Positions 8,317 through 16,528 of a DNA stretch of 64,000 nt are shown piece after piece. Below the pieces are notes generated by a model. That model had not been told where the DNA came from and searched no databases. It saw only the letters and a program-made list of their open reading frames with translations. Source of the DNA: CAVPGP01 sp963704025 (lineage in GTDB: Bacteria > Actinomycetota > Thermoleophilia > Gaiellales > Gaiellaceae); the NCBI GenBank assembly GCA_963704025.1, contig CAVPGP010000001.1, positions 744,001 through 808,000 on the forward strand, written 5' to 3'. Within the stretch, counting starts at the first letter, position 1. The number at the start of each line of letters is the position of its first letter. The position numbers and the translations under genes are program-made.

Positions 8317-8967
8317 TCATGGCCGGCGCGTTCGCTCCGTCGCGCCCGTGGTCGAGACGGCGAACCCCTCCTCGCCGATCAGGGGCACGAAACGGCACGG
8401 AACGGAGCGCACGACCGACGGCCCCTCGTCCGTCCGCATCACGACAACCAGCCGCTGGTCGTGCGCAGAGCCGACCGGGACGACGAGGCGTCCGCCGGAC
8501 GCGAGCTGCGCGTAGAGCGTGGCCGGCAAGCCGGGTGCCGCCGCGGCGACGGCGATCGCACCGTAGGGCGCGTGCTCGGGCACGCCGAGCGAGCCGTCTC
8601 CCACGTGGACTGTGACGCCGTCGGGGAGCGCCGCGCGCGCCTGCTCGGCGAGCTCGGGGATCCGCTCGATCGTGTGCACCTCGTCCGCGAGCTCGGCCAG
8701 CACGGCGGCCTGGTAGCCCGAGCCGGTGCCGACGTCGAGCACGCGCTCGTCGCCGCGAAGGGCGAGCTCCTCGCAGATGCGGGCGACCATGTACGGCTGC
8801 GAGATCGTCTGGCCGTGCCCGATCGGCAGCGCCTCGTCGGCATAGGCGCCGGCGCGCAGGTCCCCGGGCACGAACCGCTCGCGGGGGACGCGCGCCATCG
8901 CGTCGAGCACACGTTCGTCGCGCACGCCGCGCTCGACCAGCTGCCGCTCGATCCACTCAGGCCGCAT
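8317..8967 (-). CDS. pcm: Protein-L-isoaspartate O-methyltransferase
   Basis: A 216-aa SAM-dependent methyltransferase that methylates isoaspartyl residues in damaged proteins. The N-terminus has RVPRERFVPGDLRAGAYADEALPIGHGQTISQPYMVA split by family signatures (RERFVP, IGHGQTISQPYMVA), then the SAM motif VLDVGTGSGYQAAVLAEL and post-motif EVHTIERIPELAEQA; the PG/RLVVPVG motif follows. The ATG overlaps the 3' end of the upstream phosphodiesterase gene by 11 nt. The last about 15 residues (STTGATERTRRP) are unlike the family, and another frame immediately downstream encodes a protein-like tail ending at 8251, so the true C-terminus may be displaced by an indel. Confidence 0.92.
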   Translation of the reverse strand: MRPEWIERQLVERGVRDERVLDAMARVPRERFVPGDLRAGAYADEALPIGHGQTISQPYMVARICEELALRGDERVLDVGTGSGYQAAVLAELADEVHTIERIPELAEQARAALPDGVTVHVGDGSLGVPEHAPYGAIAVAAAAPGLPATLYAQLASGGRLVVPVGSAHDQRLVVVMRTDEGPSVVRSVPCRFVPLIGEEGFAVSTTGATERTRRP

Positions 8968-10201
8968 GGACGACGCCGACGCCGAAATGCTCGAGCACGG
9001 CGGTCTTCACCTCCGTGATCGAGGCGGGCGCGGCGTCGATCCCGACCGCCAGCATCGGCACGACGGAGTCGGCCTCGGACAGCGAGCCGTGGCTGCCGCC
9101 GCCCAGGTGATGCCGACCCGCGAGGTCGGCGAACTCCCACCCCGGCGCTGCCGAGACGAGCACCTCGCCGGCGTTCGGGTTCCGCAGGGCGCGCTCGACG
9201 CGCGTCGCACCGGCGGGATACGCGGCGAGCACGTCCGGGCCCTCGCCCCCGTCGCGCCGCGCGACCACCTCGCCGCCCTCGAGGAACGCGACCGTCTCGA
9301 CGCCCTCGCGGCCGTCGAGCGACTCGGCCGCAGCGCGTGCGTCGTCCGTGTAGACCATGGCCGCCCGGTTCGACGCAGTCACGAGCGAGCCCGGCACCTC
9401 GAGCCGCGCGACCTGGTCGACGCGGCTCTGTCCGTGGTCGGCGCAGAGGATGACGGCGTAACGCTCGAGGAACTCGTCCCAGCCGCCTGCCGCGCCCATG
9501 AGCGCGGCGATCGCCTCGTCCGCCCGTCCGAGCGCGTCGTGCGCGCCGTCGGGCCCGAGCGCGTGCGAGGCAAAGTCGTAGTCGGGCAGGTAGTAAACGA
9601 GAAAATCGAAACCGTCCCGTGTGACGAGCCAGCGCCCTACGAAGGCGGCATAGGCGTCGATCGAGCCGGCGGCGCGTGAGCGGACGGCGATCGGTGCGCC
9701 CGTCTGGTCCGATTCGAACAGCGAGTAGTAGAAGAAGCGCCGCGGCCCGTAGGCGGCGGGCAGCCCCGGCAGCGTGGCGACGTGCCGGGTGCGTCCCCGG
9801 TAGCAGGTGAAGTTGATCGCCCCGGGGACGAGGCCGGCGTCGTCCAGCGCCTCGTAGACCGTCTCCGCACCGGCGCCGAGGTGGCTGCGGTTCATCTCGA
9901 AGACGGTGTCGCGGAGCGAGCGCGAGATCCCCGCGGCGCGGACGGCGCCAAACGACGAGCCGTACTCGACGAGGCGCTGCTCGCCGCGGTGCCACCAGAC
10001 GAGGTGCGGGATCTCGTGCTCGTCGGGGTACGCGCCGGTCGCGATCGAGGAGAGGCAGACAGGCGTCAGCGACGGAAAGACCGATGTCGCGCGCGTGTAC
10101 GAGCCCTGCTCCAGAAGAAAGCCGAGCGCCGGGGTGTCTGCCGCCTCGAGGATCGAGGGCGTCAGGCCGTCGATGACGATCAGGACGAGCTTCTTGGTCA
10201 C
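8957..10201 (-). CDS. Alkaline phosphatase superfamily (nucleotide pyrophosphatase/phosphodiesterase-like) protein
   Basis: A 414-aa enzyme starting at GTG 10201 (VTKKLVLIVIDGLTP), which overlaps the stop of the preceding membrane-protein gene. The metal-binding Asp (VIDG) and the nucleophile region SVFPSLTPVCLSSIATG fit type I phosphodiesterases (Phosphodiest family). The HEIPHLVWW, YLPDYDFASHALGP and ILCADHGQS stretches provide the remaining Asp/His metal ligands, and HHLGGGSHGSL the last His. No signal peptide is visible, so it is probably cytoplasmic or membrane-peripheral. The substrate (nucleotide, phospholipid or glycerophosphodiester) cannot be assigned. It is co-transcribed with pcm. 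Confidence 0.85.
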   Translation of the reverse strand: MTKKLVLIVIDGLTPSILEAADTPALGFLLEQGSYTRATSVFPSLTPVCLSSIATGAYPDEHEIPHLVWWHRGEQRLVEYGSSFGAVRAAGISRSLRDTVFEMNRSHLGAGAETVYEALDDAGLVPGAINFTCYRGRTRHVATLPGLPAAYGPRRFFYYSLFESDQTGAPIAVRSRAAGSIDAYAAFVGRWLVTRDGFDFLVYYLPDYDFASHALGPDGAHDALGRADEAIAALMGAAGGWDEFLERYAVILCADHGQSRVDQVARLEVPGSLVTASNRAAMVYTDDARAAAESLDGREGVETVAFLEGGEVVARRDGGEGPDVLAAYPAGATRVERALRNPNAGEVLVSAAPGWEFADLAGRHHLGGGSHGSLSEADSVVPMLAVGIDAAPASITEVKTAVLEHFGVGVVHAA

Positions 10202-10614
10202 GGGTCGAGGACGCGCAGGCCCGCGTAGCGCTTCGGCGCGCGGCTGCGCAGGCGGACGCCGAGCACGAGCAGCGCGAGCGTCTCGAGATAGCCGACGGCC
10301 GGGATGAAGGCGAGCAGGGCGACCCCGAGCGCGCCGAGACCGACGAGCAGCAGCGTGCCGCCGCGCGTCCCTCCGCGGCGCAGCGACCCCGCGACGAGCT
10401 CCCCTCCGCCGAAGACGCCCGCAGCAGCGCCCACCACGCCGGCGAGCGCCGCGGGCCAGCTGCCGACGGCGAGCCCGGCGATCCCAGCGAAGAGCGCGGC
10501 GAGGATGCCGGCCACGGGCAGGCCGTAGCGCATGCCCGCGAGCCCGGCCGTGAAGAGGAGGCCGGCTCCGGCGCCGAGTCCCAGCAGAACGCCGATCCAG
10601 TACAGGTCGCCCAC
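10198..10614 (-). CDS. Small integral membrane protein, unknown function
   Basis: A 138-aa protein with a GTG start (VGDLYWIGVLLG). It consists of four or five Gly/Ala/Leu-rich membrane segments (about residues 4-25, 30-50, 55-75, 85-120) and a short basic C-terminus (RSRAPKRYAGLRVLDP). I recognise no family. It is the first gene of a three-gene unit with the phosphodiesterase (GTGA overlap) and pcm, which suggests a membrane role linked to the phosphodiesterase, but nothing in the sequence shows what it is. Confidence 0.7.
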   Translation of the reverse strand: MGDLYWIGVLLGLGAGAGLLFTAGLAGMRYGLPVAGILAALFAGIAGLAVGSWPAALAGVVGAAAGVFGGGELVAGSLRRGGTRGGTLLLVGLGALGVALLAFIPAVGYLETLALLVLGVRLRSRAPKRYAGLRVLDP

Positions 10615-10697
10615 GCACTCACTGTAGCCGGGCGTCGTTTCCAGGGATCCCTCGCGGGGAAGAGCTTGCCCACTCTCTGCGAAAGGACGATCCGCCT

Positions 10698-11000
10698 ATG
10701 AGCGACGACTCCAGGCCCTTGCTGGTCTTCTTTTCCGACCGCACGTCCGGACCCGCGCGCCGGATGGAGAGCCTCCTGGCCCACATCGCCCGCAAGGAGC
10801 GTGACCGGCTCCGCGTGACGCGCGTCGACGTCGAGGAGCGCCCCGACCTCGCCGAGCGGTTCGGCGTCGAGACGGTGCCGACGATCGTGCTCGTGAAGGA
10901 GAAGCGCGCCGTCGGGCGGATCGTGGGCCGCGCCAGCGCCCCACGCATCGAGCGGCTGCTCGGCCTGCACCTGTCGGTGCTCGCACTGATCTTCGTCTAG
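10698..11000 (+). CDS. Thioredoxin-fold protein lacking both active-site cysteines
   Basis: A 100-aa thioredoxin-like protein with a good ribosome site (GAAAGGA, 12 nt before the ATG). The fold is shown by LLVFFSDRTSGPARRMES, a central VTRVDVEERPDLAERFGV and the cis-Pro motif VETVPTIVLVKE, all spaced as in thioredoxin. The redox motif CGPC is replaced by TSGPAR, and no cysteine occurs anywhere in the protein, so it cannot act as a disulfide oxidoreductase. It may bind partners instead. It is transcribed alone, divergently from the phosphodiesterase operon. Confidence 0.8.
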   Translation: MSDDSRPLLVFFSDRTSGPARRMESLLAHIARKERDRLRVTRVDVEERPDLAERFGVETVPTIVLVKEKRAVGRIVGRASAPRIERLLGLHLSVLALIFV

Positions 11001-11030
11001 TCGGCGTTCGGGCGGCTCGGCGAGCCCAAC

Positions 11031-12188
11031 TCAGGCTGCAGAGAGCCGCGCGATCACCGCGAGCGCGAACGCCGCGGCGCGCGCGCCGTCGATCACACGG
11101 TGGTCGAACGTGACCGAGATGTTCCCGAGCATGCGGGCGACGAGCTCGCCGTCCCGCACGGCCGGCCGCTCGGCGATCCGGTGGATGCCGAGGATCGCCA
11201 CCTCGGGATGGTTGATCAGGGGCGTCACCAGCAGCCCGGCCAGCTTGCCGGCGCTCGTGACGGTGAAGGTCGAGCCGCGCAGCTCCGCCGCGGCGAGGGT
11301 GCCGGCGCGCGCCGCGTCCGCGAGGCGGCGCACCTCGGCGTCGAGCTCGTCGAGCGACCGCGTCCCGCAGCTGCGGACGACAGGGACGACGAGGCCCCGG
11401 TCGGTCTGGACGGCGACGCCGATGTCGTAGCGGTCGAGATAGACGATCTCGTCGCCCTCGAGGCGGGCGTTCAGCTCCGGAAACTCGCGCAGCGAGTCGG
11501 CCACCGCCTTCAGCGTCAGCGGCACGATCCGCTGCAGATCGACACCCGTGAAGTCGCATTCCTCGACGTACGTGACCGCCGGAATCTCGCGATGCGCCGT
11601 GGTCAGGTGCGCCACGATCCTGCGGCGCACGCCCCGGATCGGCTCGCGGCGGCCCTCTCCAGGAGCCGCAACGCCGGCAGGGCCGCCGGCCGCGCCGCGC
11701 ACGTCCTCCTCGGTGATCCGCCCTCCCGGCCCCGAGCCGGCCACCGCCGCGAGCTCCACGCCCAGCTCCGCCGCCACGCGCCGCACGAGCGGCGTCGCCT
11801 GCACGCGCGCCTCCGCGGAGCGGGACGAAGACTCGCGACCGGCGTCCCCCTCACCTTGCAACAGACTGTTACTAAGGGCCGCGGCGGGGACCTGTTCCGC
11901 GCTCGGCTCCTGTTGCTCGTGCGCGGGCGCGGGCGCCGCTGTCCCGGCTCCGTCGTCGCCGATCACGACGAGCACCGTTCCGACCGGGACGACGGCGCCC
12001 TCCTCGACCAGGATGCGCGCGATCGTGCCGGCCGCCGGCGAGGGGATCTCGACGGTGGTCTTGTCCGTCTGGATCTCGACCAGCGGGTCGTCCTCCGCGA
12101 TCTCCTGGCCTTCGGCGACGAGCCAGCGCGCCACCTCGCCCTCTGTCAGGCCTTCGCCGAGATCGGGAAGCTTGAACTCGTACGCCAT
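11031..12188 (-). CDS. bkdC: Dihydrolipoamide acyltransferase, E2 of a (branched-chain) 2-oxoacid dehydrogenase
   Basis: A 385-aa E2 subunit. The N-terminal lipoyl domain has its modified lysine in EIQTDKTTVEI (about residue 43). A linker rich in Ala/Pro/Glu follows, then the E1/E3 peripheral-binding domain (VRRVAAELGVELAAVAGSGPGG split over about residues 125-160). The C-terminal catalytic domain carries SVTFDHRVIDGARAA, with the HxxxDG active site. It transfers the acyl group from E1-bound thiamine to CoA. The E1alpha and E1beta genes lie upstream on the same strand, separated by the acetamidase and HIRAN genes. No E3 is in the window. Assignment to branched-chain rather than pyruvate substrates is by similarity of gene order and E1 type. 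Confidence 0.88.
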   Translation of the reverse strand: MAYEFKLPDLGEGLTEGEVARWLVAEGQEIAEDDPLVEIQTDKTTVEIPSPAAGTIARILVEEGAVVPVGTVLVVIGDDGAGTAAPAPAHEQQEPSAEQVPAAALSNSLLQGEGDAGRESSSRSAEARVQATPLVRRVAAELGVELAAVAGSGPGGRITEEDVRGAAGGPAGVAAPGEGRREPIRGVRRRIVAHLTTAHREIPAVTYVEECDFTGVDLQRIVPLTLKAVADSLREFPELNARLEGDEIVYLDRYDIGVAVQTDRGLVVPVVRSCGTRSLDELDAEVRRLADAARAGTLAAAELRGSTFTVTSAGKLAGLLVTPLINHPEVAILGIHRIAERPAVRDGELVARMLGNISVTFDHRVIDGARAAAFALAVIARLSAA

Positions 12189-12242
12189 CAGCGGCGCGCA
12201 TTCAACACGTTTTGAGCCGCCTCCCGCCGCGAGAGCTGCGGG

Positions 12243-12653
12243 TCACCGCGGCGTCCCGATCCACGCGTCGGCGGGTGCGATCAGCACGCGCAGGCCGCCG
12301 TCGACCCGGCGCAGCGAGACGGCTTGCTCGCCGCCGTGGAGCTCGGCGGCCACCTCGCGCGGCACGTAGCCGAGCTGCACCGTCCGCTCCGCGTTCCAGA
12401 TTCCGACCGCGTTCGGATCGTGCTCGTTCTCCGGCTCGGGGACGAGCGCCACCCGCCGCCCAGGGTCGAAGCCCGCCTCGCCGAGCGCCTCGGGCCGGAA
12501 CGAGACTCCCGCGACCGGAACGACACGGACGCGCGGGTCGTCCCAGGAGACGCGCTCGTGCGTGGCGGCGTCGCGGAGCGCGTAGCCGCCGCGCACCTTC
12601 TCCAGCCAGAGCCGGAGCCGCTCGCTCACCGGACGGCGCTCAACGGACGGCAT
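12243..12653 (-). CDS. HIRAN-domain protein
   Basis: A 136-aa protein. The central region shows the HIRAN pattern: VPVAGVSFRPEALGEAGFDPGRRVALVPEPENEHDPNAVGIW (quoted here only as motif positions about 45-86), with the characteristic PENEHDPNAV and LGYVPREVA. HIRAN domains occur alone or fused to SNF2 helicases and bind DNA ends or damaged DNA; for stand-alone bacterial copies the role is unproven. The ATG at 12653 overlaps the end of the acetamidase gene by 14 nt, so it is part of the dehydrogenase operon, an unexpected location. Confidence 0.8.
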   Translation of the reverse strand: MPSVERRPVSERLRLWLEKVRGGYALRDAATHERVSWDDPRVRVVPVAGVSFRPEALGEAGFDPGRRVALVPEPENEHDPNAVGIWNAERTVQLGYVPREVAAELHGGEQAVSLRRVDGGLRVLIAPADAWIGTPR

Positions 12654-13565
12654 CGTGCCGGAGCATCGCGTGGACGCCCTTGACGCCGTTCACCACCTGC
12701 GTCACGCGCAGGTCGACGACGACGCTCGCGAGTGCCAGTGCGTCGCGGCGATCGAGCCCGTGCACCCGCTGCACGAGGTCGAGCATCCCCGCAACCGCAT
12801 TCGCCGCAGCGTCGTCCAGGTCCTCGTCCAGCCCGATCACGATCCACGCCTCGTCGGTGCGCGCGGTCGGCCAGCCGACGGAGAGGTCGCTCAGCTCCAG
12901 CCCGAAGCTGTGCCCGCTCCATGGGACACTCGATCGCGAGGCCGGACACCTCGCCGTCGCCCTGCAGCGCGTGGCCGTCGCCGGCGGAGAAGAGCGCCCC
13001 GTCCACGGGGATCGGGAGGTAGAGCGTCGCGCCGACGCCGAGCTCGGCGCAGTCGAGGTTGCCGCCGCAGCGCCGGGGCGGTGCCGTCGAGTGGATCGCC
13101 AAAGCGGGCGGGCGGCATGCCCATGACGCCGAGGAACGGACGCAGCGTGACCTCGTGTCCGTACTGGTCGACGGCGAGTCCCGCGTCGACATTGAGAGTC
13201 CACCAGAGCGCCGTCGTCCCGCCGACGTCGAGGCCGAGGCGGTCGTTCAGCCAGGACGGCCAGCCGCCCGCGTCCGTGAAGCCGTAGTCGCCGACGCGGA
13301 GCTCCTCGACTGTCACGGCGAGCGTCTGGCCCGCCCGTGCGCCGCTGACGCCGATCGGCCCGATCAGTGCGTGCCCGTCGTCAAGCCCAGGCCGCCGGTC
13401 CGGGTAGCGCTTCCGCTCCCACGATCCGCCTTCGAGCCCCCACGCGGAGTCGAGCGTCGAGAAGACGACCGAGTCGCCGGGCTCGACGGTCACGACCGGC
13501 TCGAGATCGGCGGAGAAGTGGCCGTGGAGGGTCCTGCGCTCGAGCGGGATCTCGTGGACCGCCAT
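12640..13565 (-). pseudogene. Acetamidase/formamidase family protein with two frameshifts
   Basis: Three overlapping frames together give one full acetamidase/formamidase (FmdA_AmdA family) of about 305 aa. Frame 1, from ATG 13565, covers LEPVVTVEPGDSVVF to MGMPPARFGDPLDGTAP. Near 13075-13090 the reading moves to frame 2 (GGNLDCAELGVGATLYLPI, GALFSAGDGHALQGDGEV). Near 12905-12925 it moves again to frame 3 (FGLELSDLSVGWPTARTDEA ... GVKGVHAMLRHDAVR, stop at 12640). The family hydrolyses short amides. Every segment is well conserved, so the breaks are recent or are sequencing indels. The start overlaps the E1beta stop by one base. Confidence 0.85.
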
Positions 13566-14530
13566 CAGCCGAGCAGCTGCCGGGCTGCCGCCACGACGCG
13601 GGCCACGGACGGCATGTACGCGTCCTCGATCGTCCAGTACGGATACGGCACGTCGTAGCCCGTCACCCGAAGCACCGGCCCCTGCAGGTCGTAGATCGCG
13701 CGCTCGGCGATCAGCGCCGCGATCTCGGCGCCGAAGCCGACGGTGCGCGGCGCTTCGTGGACGATCACGACGCGGCCGGTCTTCGCCACCGAGGCGAGGA
13801 CCGCGTCCTCGTCGAGCGGGCGCAGCGAGCGGAGGTCGACCACCTCCACGGAGGCCTCGAGCTCGTCGGCCGCCCGCTCGCAGATGCCGACCATGGCCCC
13901 GTACGCGATCAGGGTCAGATCGCCGCCCTCGCGCGCCAGACGGGCCTTGCCGAGCTCGACGACGTGCTCGCCGTCGGGCACCTCGCCGCGCGCGGTGCGG
14001 TAGATCAGCTTCGGCTCGAGCACGACGCAGGGGTCCTCGTCGCGGATCGCGGCGGCCAGCAGCCCCTTGGCGTCGGCCGGGGTCGAGGGGATCGCGACCT
14101 TGATCCCGGGTGTGTGGACGTAGTACGTCTCGGGCGAGTCGTCGTGCAGCTCCGGGGCGCGCACGCCGCCGCCGTACGGCATCCGGATCGTCAGCGGGAA
14201 CGCCATCTTCCCGCCGGTGCGCCAGCGGTAGCGCCCCACGTGCGTGATCAGCTGGTCGAGGCACGGATAGGAGAAGGCGTCGTACTGCATCTCGCACACG
14301 GGCCGCCAGCCGGCCATGCAGAGACCGACCGCCGCGCCGAGGAGCCCGGCCTCGGCGAGCGGCGTGTCGACGCACCGGTCCGGCCCGAAGCGGTCGCGCA
14401 GGCCGGCCGTGGCGCGGAAGACGCCTCCCGCGCGGCCCACGTCCTCGCCGAGAACCATGACGTTCCCGTCCCGCTCGAGCTCGACGTGGAGCGCGTCGTT
14501 CACCGCCTCGACGAGGAACTGTTCACTCAC
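13565..14530 (-). CDS. bkdB: 2-oxoacid dehydrogenase E1 component, beta subunit
   Basis: A 321-aa transketolase-like E1beta subunit. Recognisable segments are VMVLGEDVGRAGGVFRAT (thiamine-binding Glu), DTPLAEAGLLGAAVGL, the substrate and K+ site region, EPKLIYR and the C-terminal transketolase domain VVDLRSLRPLDEDAV. With E1alpha it decarboxylates 2-oxoacids and acylates the E2 lipoyl group. The GTG start overlaps the 3' end of the E1alpha gene by 8 nt. RSLRPLDEDAVLASV and ELEPKLIYR are typical of the branched-chain type, which is why I prefer bkd over pdh, but substrate is not proven. Confidence 0.9.
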   Translation of the reverse strand: MSEQFLVEAVNDALHVELERDGNVMVLGEDVGRAGGVFRATAGLRDRFGPDRCVDTPLAEAGLLGAAVGLCMAGWRPVCEMQYDAFSYPCLDQLITHVGRYRWRTGGKMAFPLTIRMPYGGGVRAPELHDDSPETYYVHTPGIKVAIPSTPADAKGLLAAAIRDEDPCVVLEPKLIYRTARGEVPDGEHVVELGKARLAREGGDLTLIAYGAMVGICERAADELEASVEVVDLRSLRPLDEDAVLASVAKTGRVVIVHEAPRTVGFGAEIAALIAERAIYDLQGPVLRVTGYDVPYPYWTIEDAYMPSVARVVAAARQLLG

Positions 14531-15566
14531 CGAGCACTCGTTTCAGGTCGGCGAGATCGCGAGCGAGGGCGGCGGGCGGATTCGCGTACGCGTGCTCGAA
14601 GACGAGCGCGGGATCCGCCGGCGGCTCGGCCTCGGCCGCAGCGATGCCCTCTCGCATCAGCTCGGCCGCCTCGGCGCGCAGCTGCTCGGCCTGCTCGTCG
14701 CCGAGAACGCCCAGCCGTCTGAGGTAGCGCTCGTAACGGCCGACGCACTCGTGCTCCTTCGCCTCCTCGACCCGCACCGGGTCGATGTACGCCTTCGGGT
14801 CGTCGGCCGTCGCGTGCGGCGCGGCACGGTAGTGAACCGCCTCGATGAACGTCGGCCCCTCACCGGCGCGTGCGCGCTCGACCGCGGCGCGCGTGGCCTC
14901 GTAGACGGCGAGCACGTCGAGCCCGTCGACGCGGACCCCCGGCATGCCGTAGCCCGCCGCCTTGTCTGCGAGCGACTCGGCCGCGGTCTGCTCCGAGACC
15001 GGCGTCGAGATCGCCCAGCCGTTGTTGTTGCACAGGAGCACCAGCGGCGCCTTGAAGACACCGGCGAAGTTCGCGCCCTCGTGGAACGCGCCCTCGGAGG
15101 TGGCGCCGTCGCCGAAGTAGGCGATCGCGACCGACCGCTCCCCGCGCAGCTTCTTCCCCCACGCGAGCCCGGCCGCGTGCGGCACGTGCGTCCCGATCGG
15201 CACGCAAATCGAGGCGACGTTGTGGTCGGCCGGGTTCCACCAGCCGGACGGATGGCCGCGCCACCACTGCAGGATCGTCTTCGCGGGGATCCCGCGCAGG
15301 AGGCCGATCGCGGACTCGCGGTAGCTCGGGAAGATCCAGTCGTCCGCACCGAGCGCGAAGGCGGAGCCGGCCTGGATCGCCTCGTGGTTCCAGAAGATCG
15401 CGTAGGTCCCGATCCGCCCCTGGCGGTGGTAGACGACGGAGCGCTCGTCGTAGGTCCGGAGCAGCACCATCCGGCGGAAGAGCTCCACGAGGTCGGCCTC
15501 CGAGAGCCCGTCCGGGATGCGATCGTCGTCGAGAACTCGCCGCAGCTCGGGCATCACCTGTGCCAT
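14523..15566 (-). CDS. bkdA: 2-oxoacid dehydrogenase E1 component, alpha subunit
   Basis: A 347-aa E1alpha subunit. The thiamine-diphosphate motif runs from GDGATSEG to CNNNGWAIS (about residues 165-200). HQGRIGTYAIFWNHEAIQ-type N-terminal residues and SEQTAAESLADKAAGYGMPG follow the branched-chain E1alpha pattern. The ATG at 15566 is preferred; the open frame extends far upstream only because GC-rich DNA lacks stops. It forms the heterotetrameric E1 with the next gene. A possible start context is weak, so translation may begin at the second methionine (MPELRRVL). Confidence 0.9.
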   Translation of the reverse strand: MAQVMPELRRVLDDDRIPDGLSEADLVELFRRMVLLRTYDERSVVYHRQGRIGTYAIFWNHEAIQAGSAFALGADDWIFPSYRESAIGLLRGIPAKTILQWWRGHPSGWWNPADHNVASICVPIGTHVPHAAGLAWGKKLRGERSVAIAYFGDGATSEGAFHEGANFAGVFKAPLVLLCNNNGWAISTPVSEQTAAESLADKAAGYGMPGVRVDGLDVLAVYEATRAAVERARAGEGPTFIEAVHYRAAPHATADDPKAYIDPVRVEEAKEHECVGRYERYLRRLGVLGDEQAEQLRAEAAELMREGIAAAEAEPPADPALVFEHAYANPPAALARDLADLKRVLGE

Positions 15567-15619
15567 CAGCGTGCGAACCCTAGCTCGCGGGCCTGTCGGC
15601 CGTCCGGCCGTCGCAGGAG

Positions 15620-16510
15620 CTACACCAGCACGGAGACGGCATCGCGCTCCGCCTCGAAGAGCGCGTGCTCGACGTCCCCGAGGTCCTCGCCGTCGACCTG
15701 GAGCGGCAGCGGACGGTCGCAGCGGATCTCGATCCGGTCGAGGTCGTGCCCGGCGAGCACCTCGTCGGCGCCCGGCAGCTTGCCGCGGACGGCTCGCAGC
15801 GCGAGCCGCGAGACGGTGCGGGCGGGCATGGCCACTGGCGCGACGAAGTCGAGCCCCAGGTCGAAGCGCGCGTCCGGCGCCAGGCGGAGGGGCAGCGCGC
15901 CTGCGTACGTGTACGGGTCGCAGTTGGCCACGAGCAGGAACGCGGCGCGGCCGTAGCCCTCGATCTCGAGCTCCTCCTCGAAGCGAAGCTTCCGCTCGGC
16001 GAGCAGCCGGGTCAGCGTCCAGGCGAAGGTGAGGTCGCCGGGCCGCTTGCCGTCGTCGGACCGCCCCCGCTGGTCCATGCGCCGGACCGCCTCCGCGTCG
16101 AGGCCGACGCCGGCGCTGAAGCCGAAGCGGCGCCCGTTGACACGGCCGAGCGAGATCCGCCTCGAGCGCCCCTGGCGCAGCGCGTCCGCAATCTGGCCGG
16201 CCGCCGTGTACGCGTCCCGCGAGAGGCCGAGCGCGCGCGCGAGCACGCTCGTGCCGCCGCCGGGCACGAAGCCGAGCGGCACCGACCCGTCGGCCCCGTT
16301 GAGCACCTCGTTGTAGCCGCCGTCCCCGGAGAAGACGACGACCGCGTCGTGCTCGCCCGCGTTCCGTGCCAGCTCGGTGGCGTGCCCCGGCGCGCGCGTC
16401 AGCTCGGTCTCCACGGTTCCCGCGTAGCCGAGCGCGTCCTCGACGTCGGCCAGCCGCCGCGACGTCACGGAGCTCGCGAACGGATTGACGATCAGCAGAA
16501 TCCGGCCCAC
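15620..16510 (-). CDS. Diacylglycerol/lipid kinase family protein
   Basis: A 296-aa lipid kinase of the DAGK catalytic family (YegS/DgkB type). ILLIVNPFASS opens the fold. VVVFSGDGGYNEVLNG is the nucleotide-binding GDG motif, and LGFVPGGGTSVLARALG the Gly-rich loop (T where typical enzymes have TAN/TGND). The C-terminal half has SAGVGLDAEAV and the LQVDGEDLG segment. Such enzymes phosphorylate diacylglycerol, sphingoid bases or phosphatidylglycerol. The start is GTG at 16510, 18 nt after the TetR gene, so it is probably cotranscribed with it. Confidence 0.88.
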   Translation of the reverse strand: MGRILLIVNPFASSVTSRRLADVEDALGYAGTVETELTRAPGHATELARNAGEHDAVVVFSGDGGYNEVLNGADGSVPLGFVPGGGTSVLARALGLSRDAYTAAGQIADALRQGRSRRISLGRVNGRRFGFSAGVGLDAEAVRRMDQRGRSDDGKRPGDLTFAWTLTRLLAERKLRFEEELEIEGYGRAAFLLVANCDPYTYAGALPLRLAPDARFDLGLDFVAPVAMPARTVSRLALRAVRGKLPGADEVLAGHDLDRIEIRCDRPLPLQVDGEDLGDVEHALFEAERDAVSVLV

Positions 16511-16528
16511 GAGCCGATGCTACGCGGC

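Noticed and set aside
8251..8330. Protein-like tail (VELGGGIVRLRPDDVLGIAA) on the minus strand after pcm
   Set aside because: It reads well and ends at a TAG, but has no start codon or upstream match in that frame. It could be the true Pcm C-terminus after an indel; the evidence is too thin for a feature.
6161..8515. Long plus-strand frame over the glycosyltransferase block
   Set aside because: Arg/Glu/Pro-rich antisense of clear minus-strand membrane protein genes, with no motif or ribosome site.
10632..10660. TTCCAG near 10640 as a fifth element copy
   Set aside because: None of the downstream parts (TANNNT-TCGAC, G-run, hairpin) follows it.
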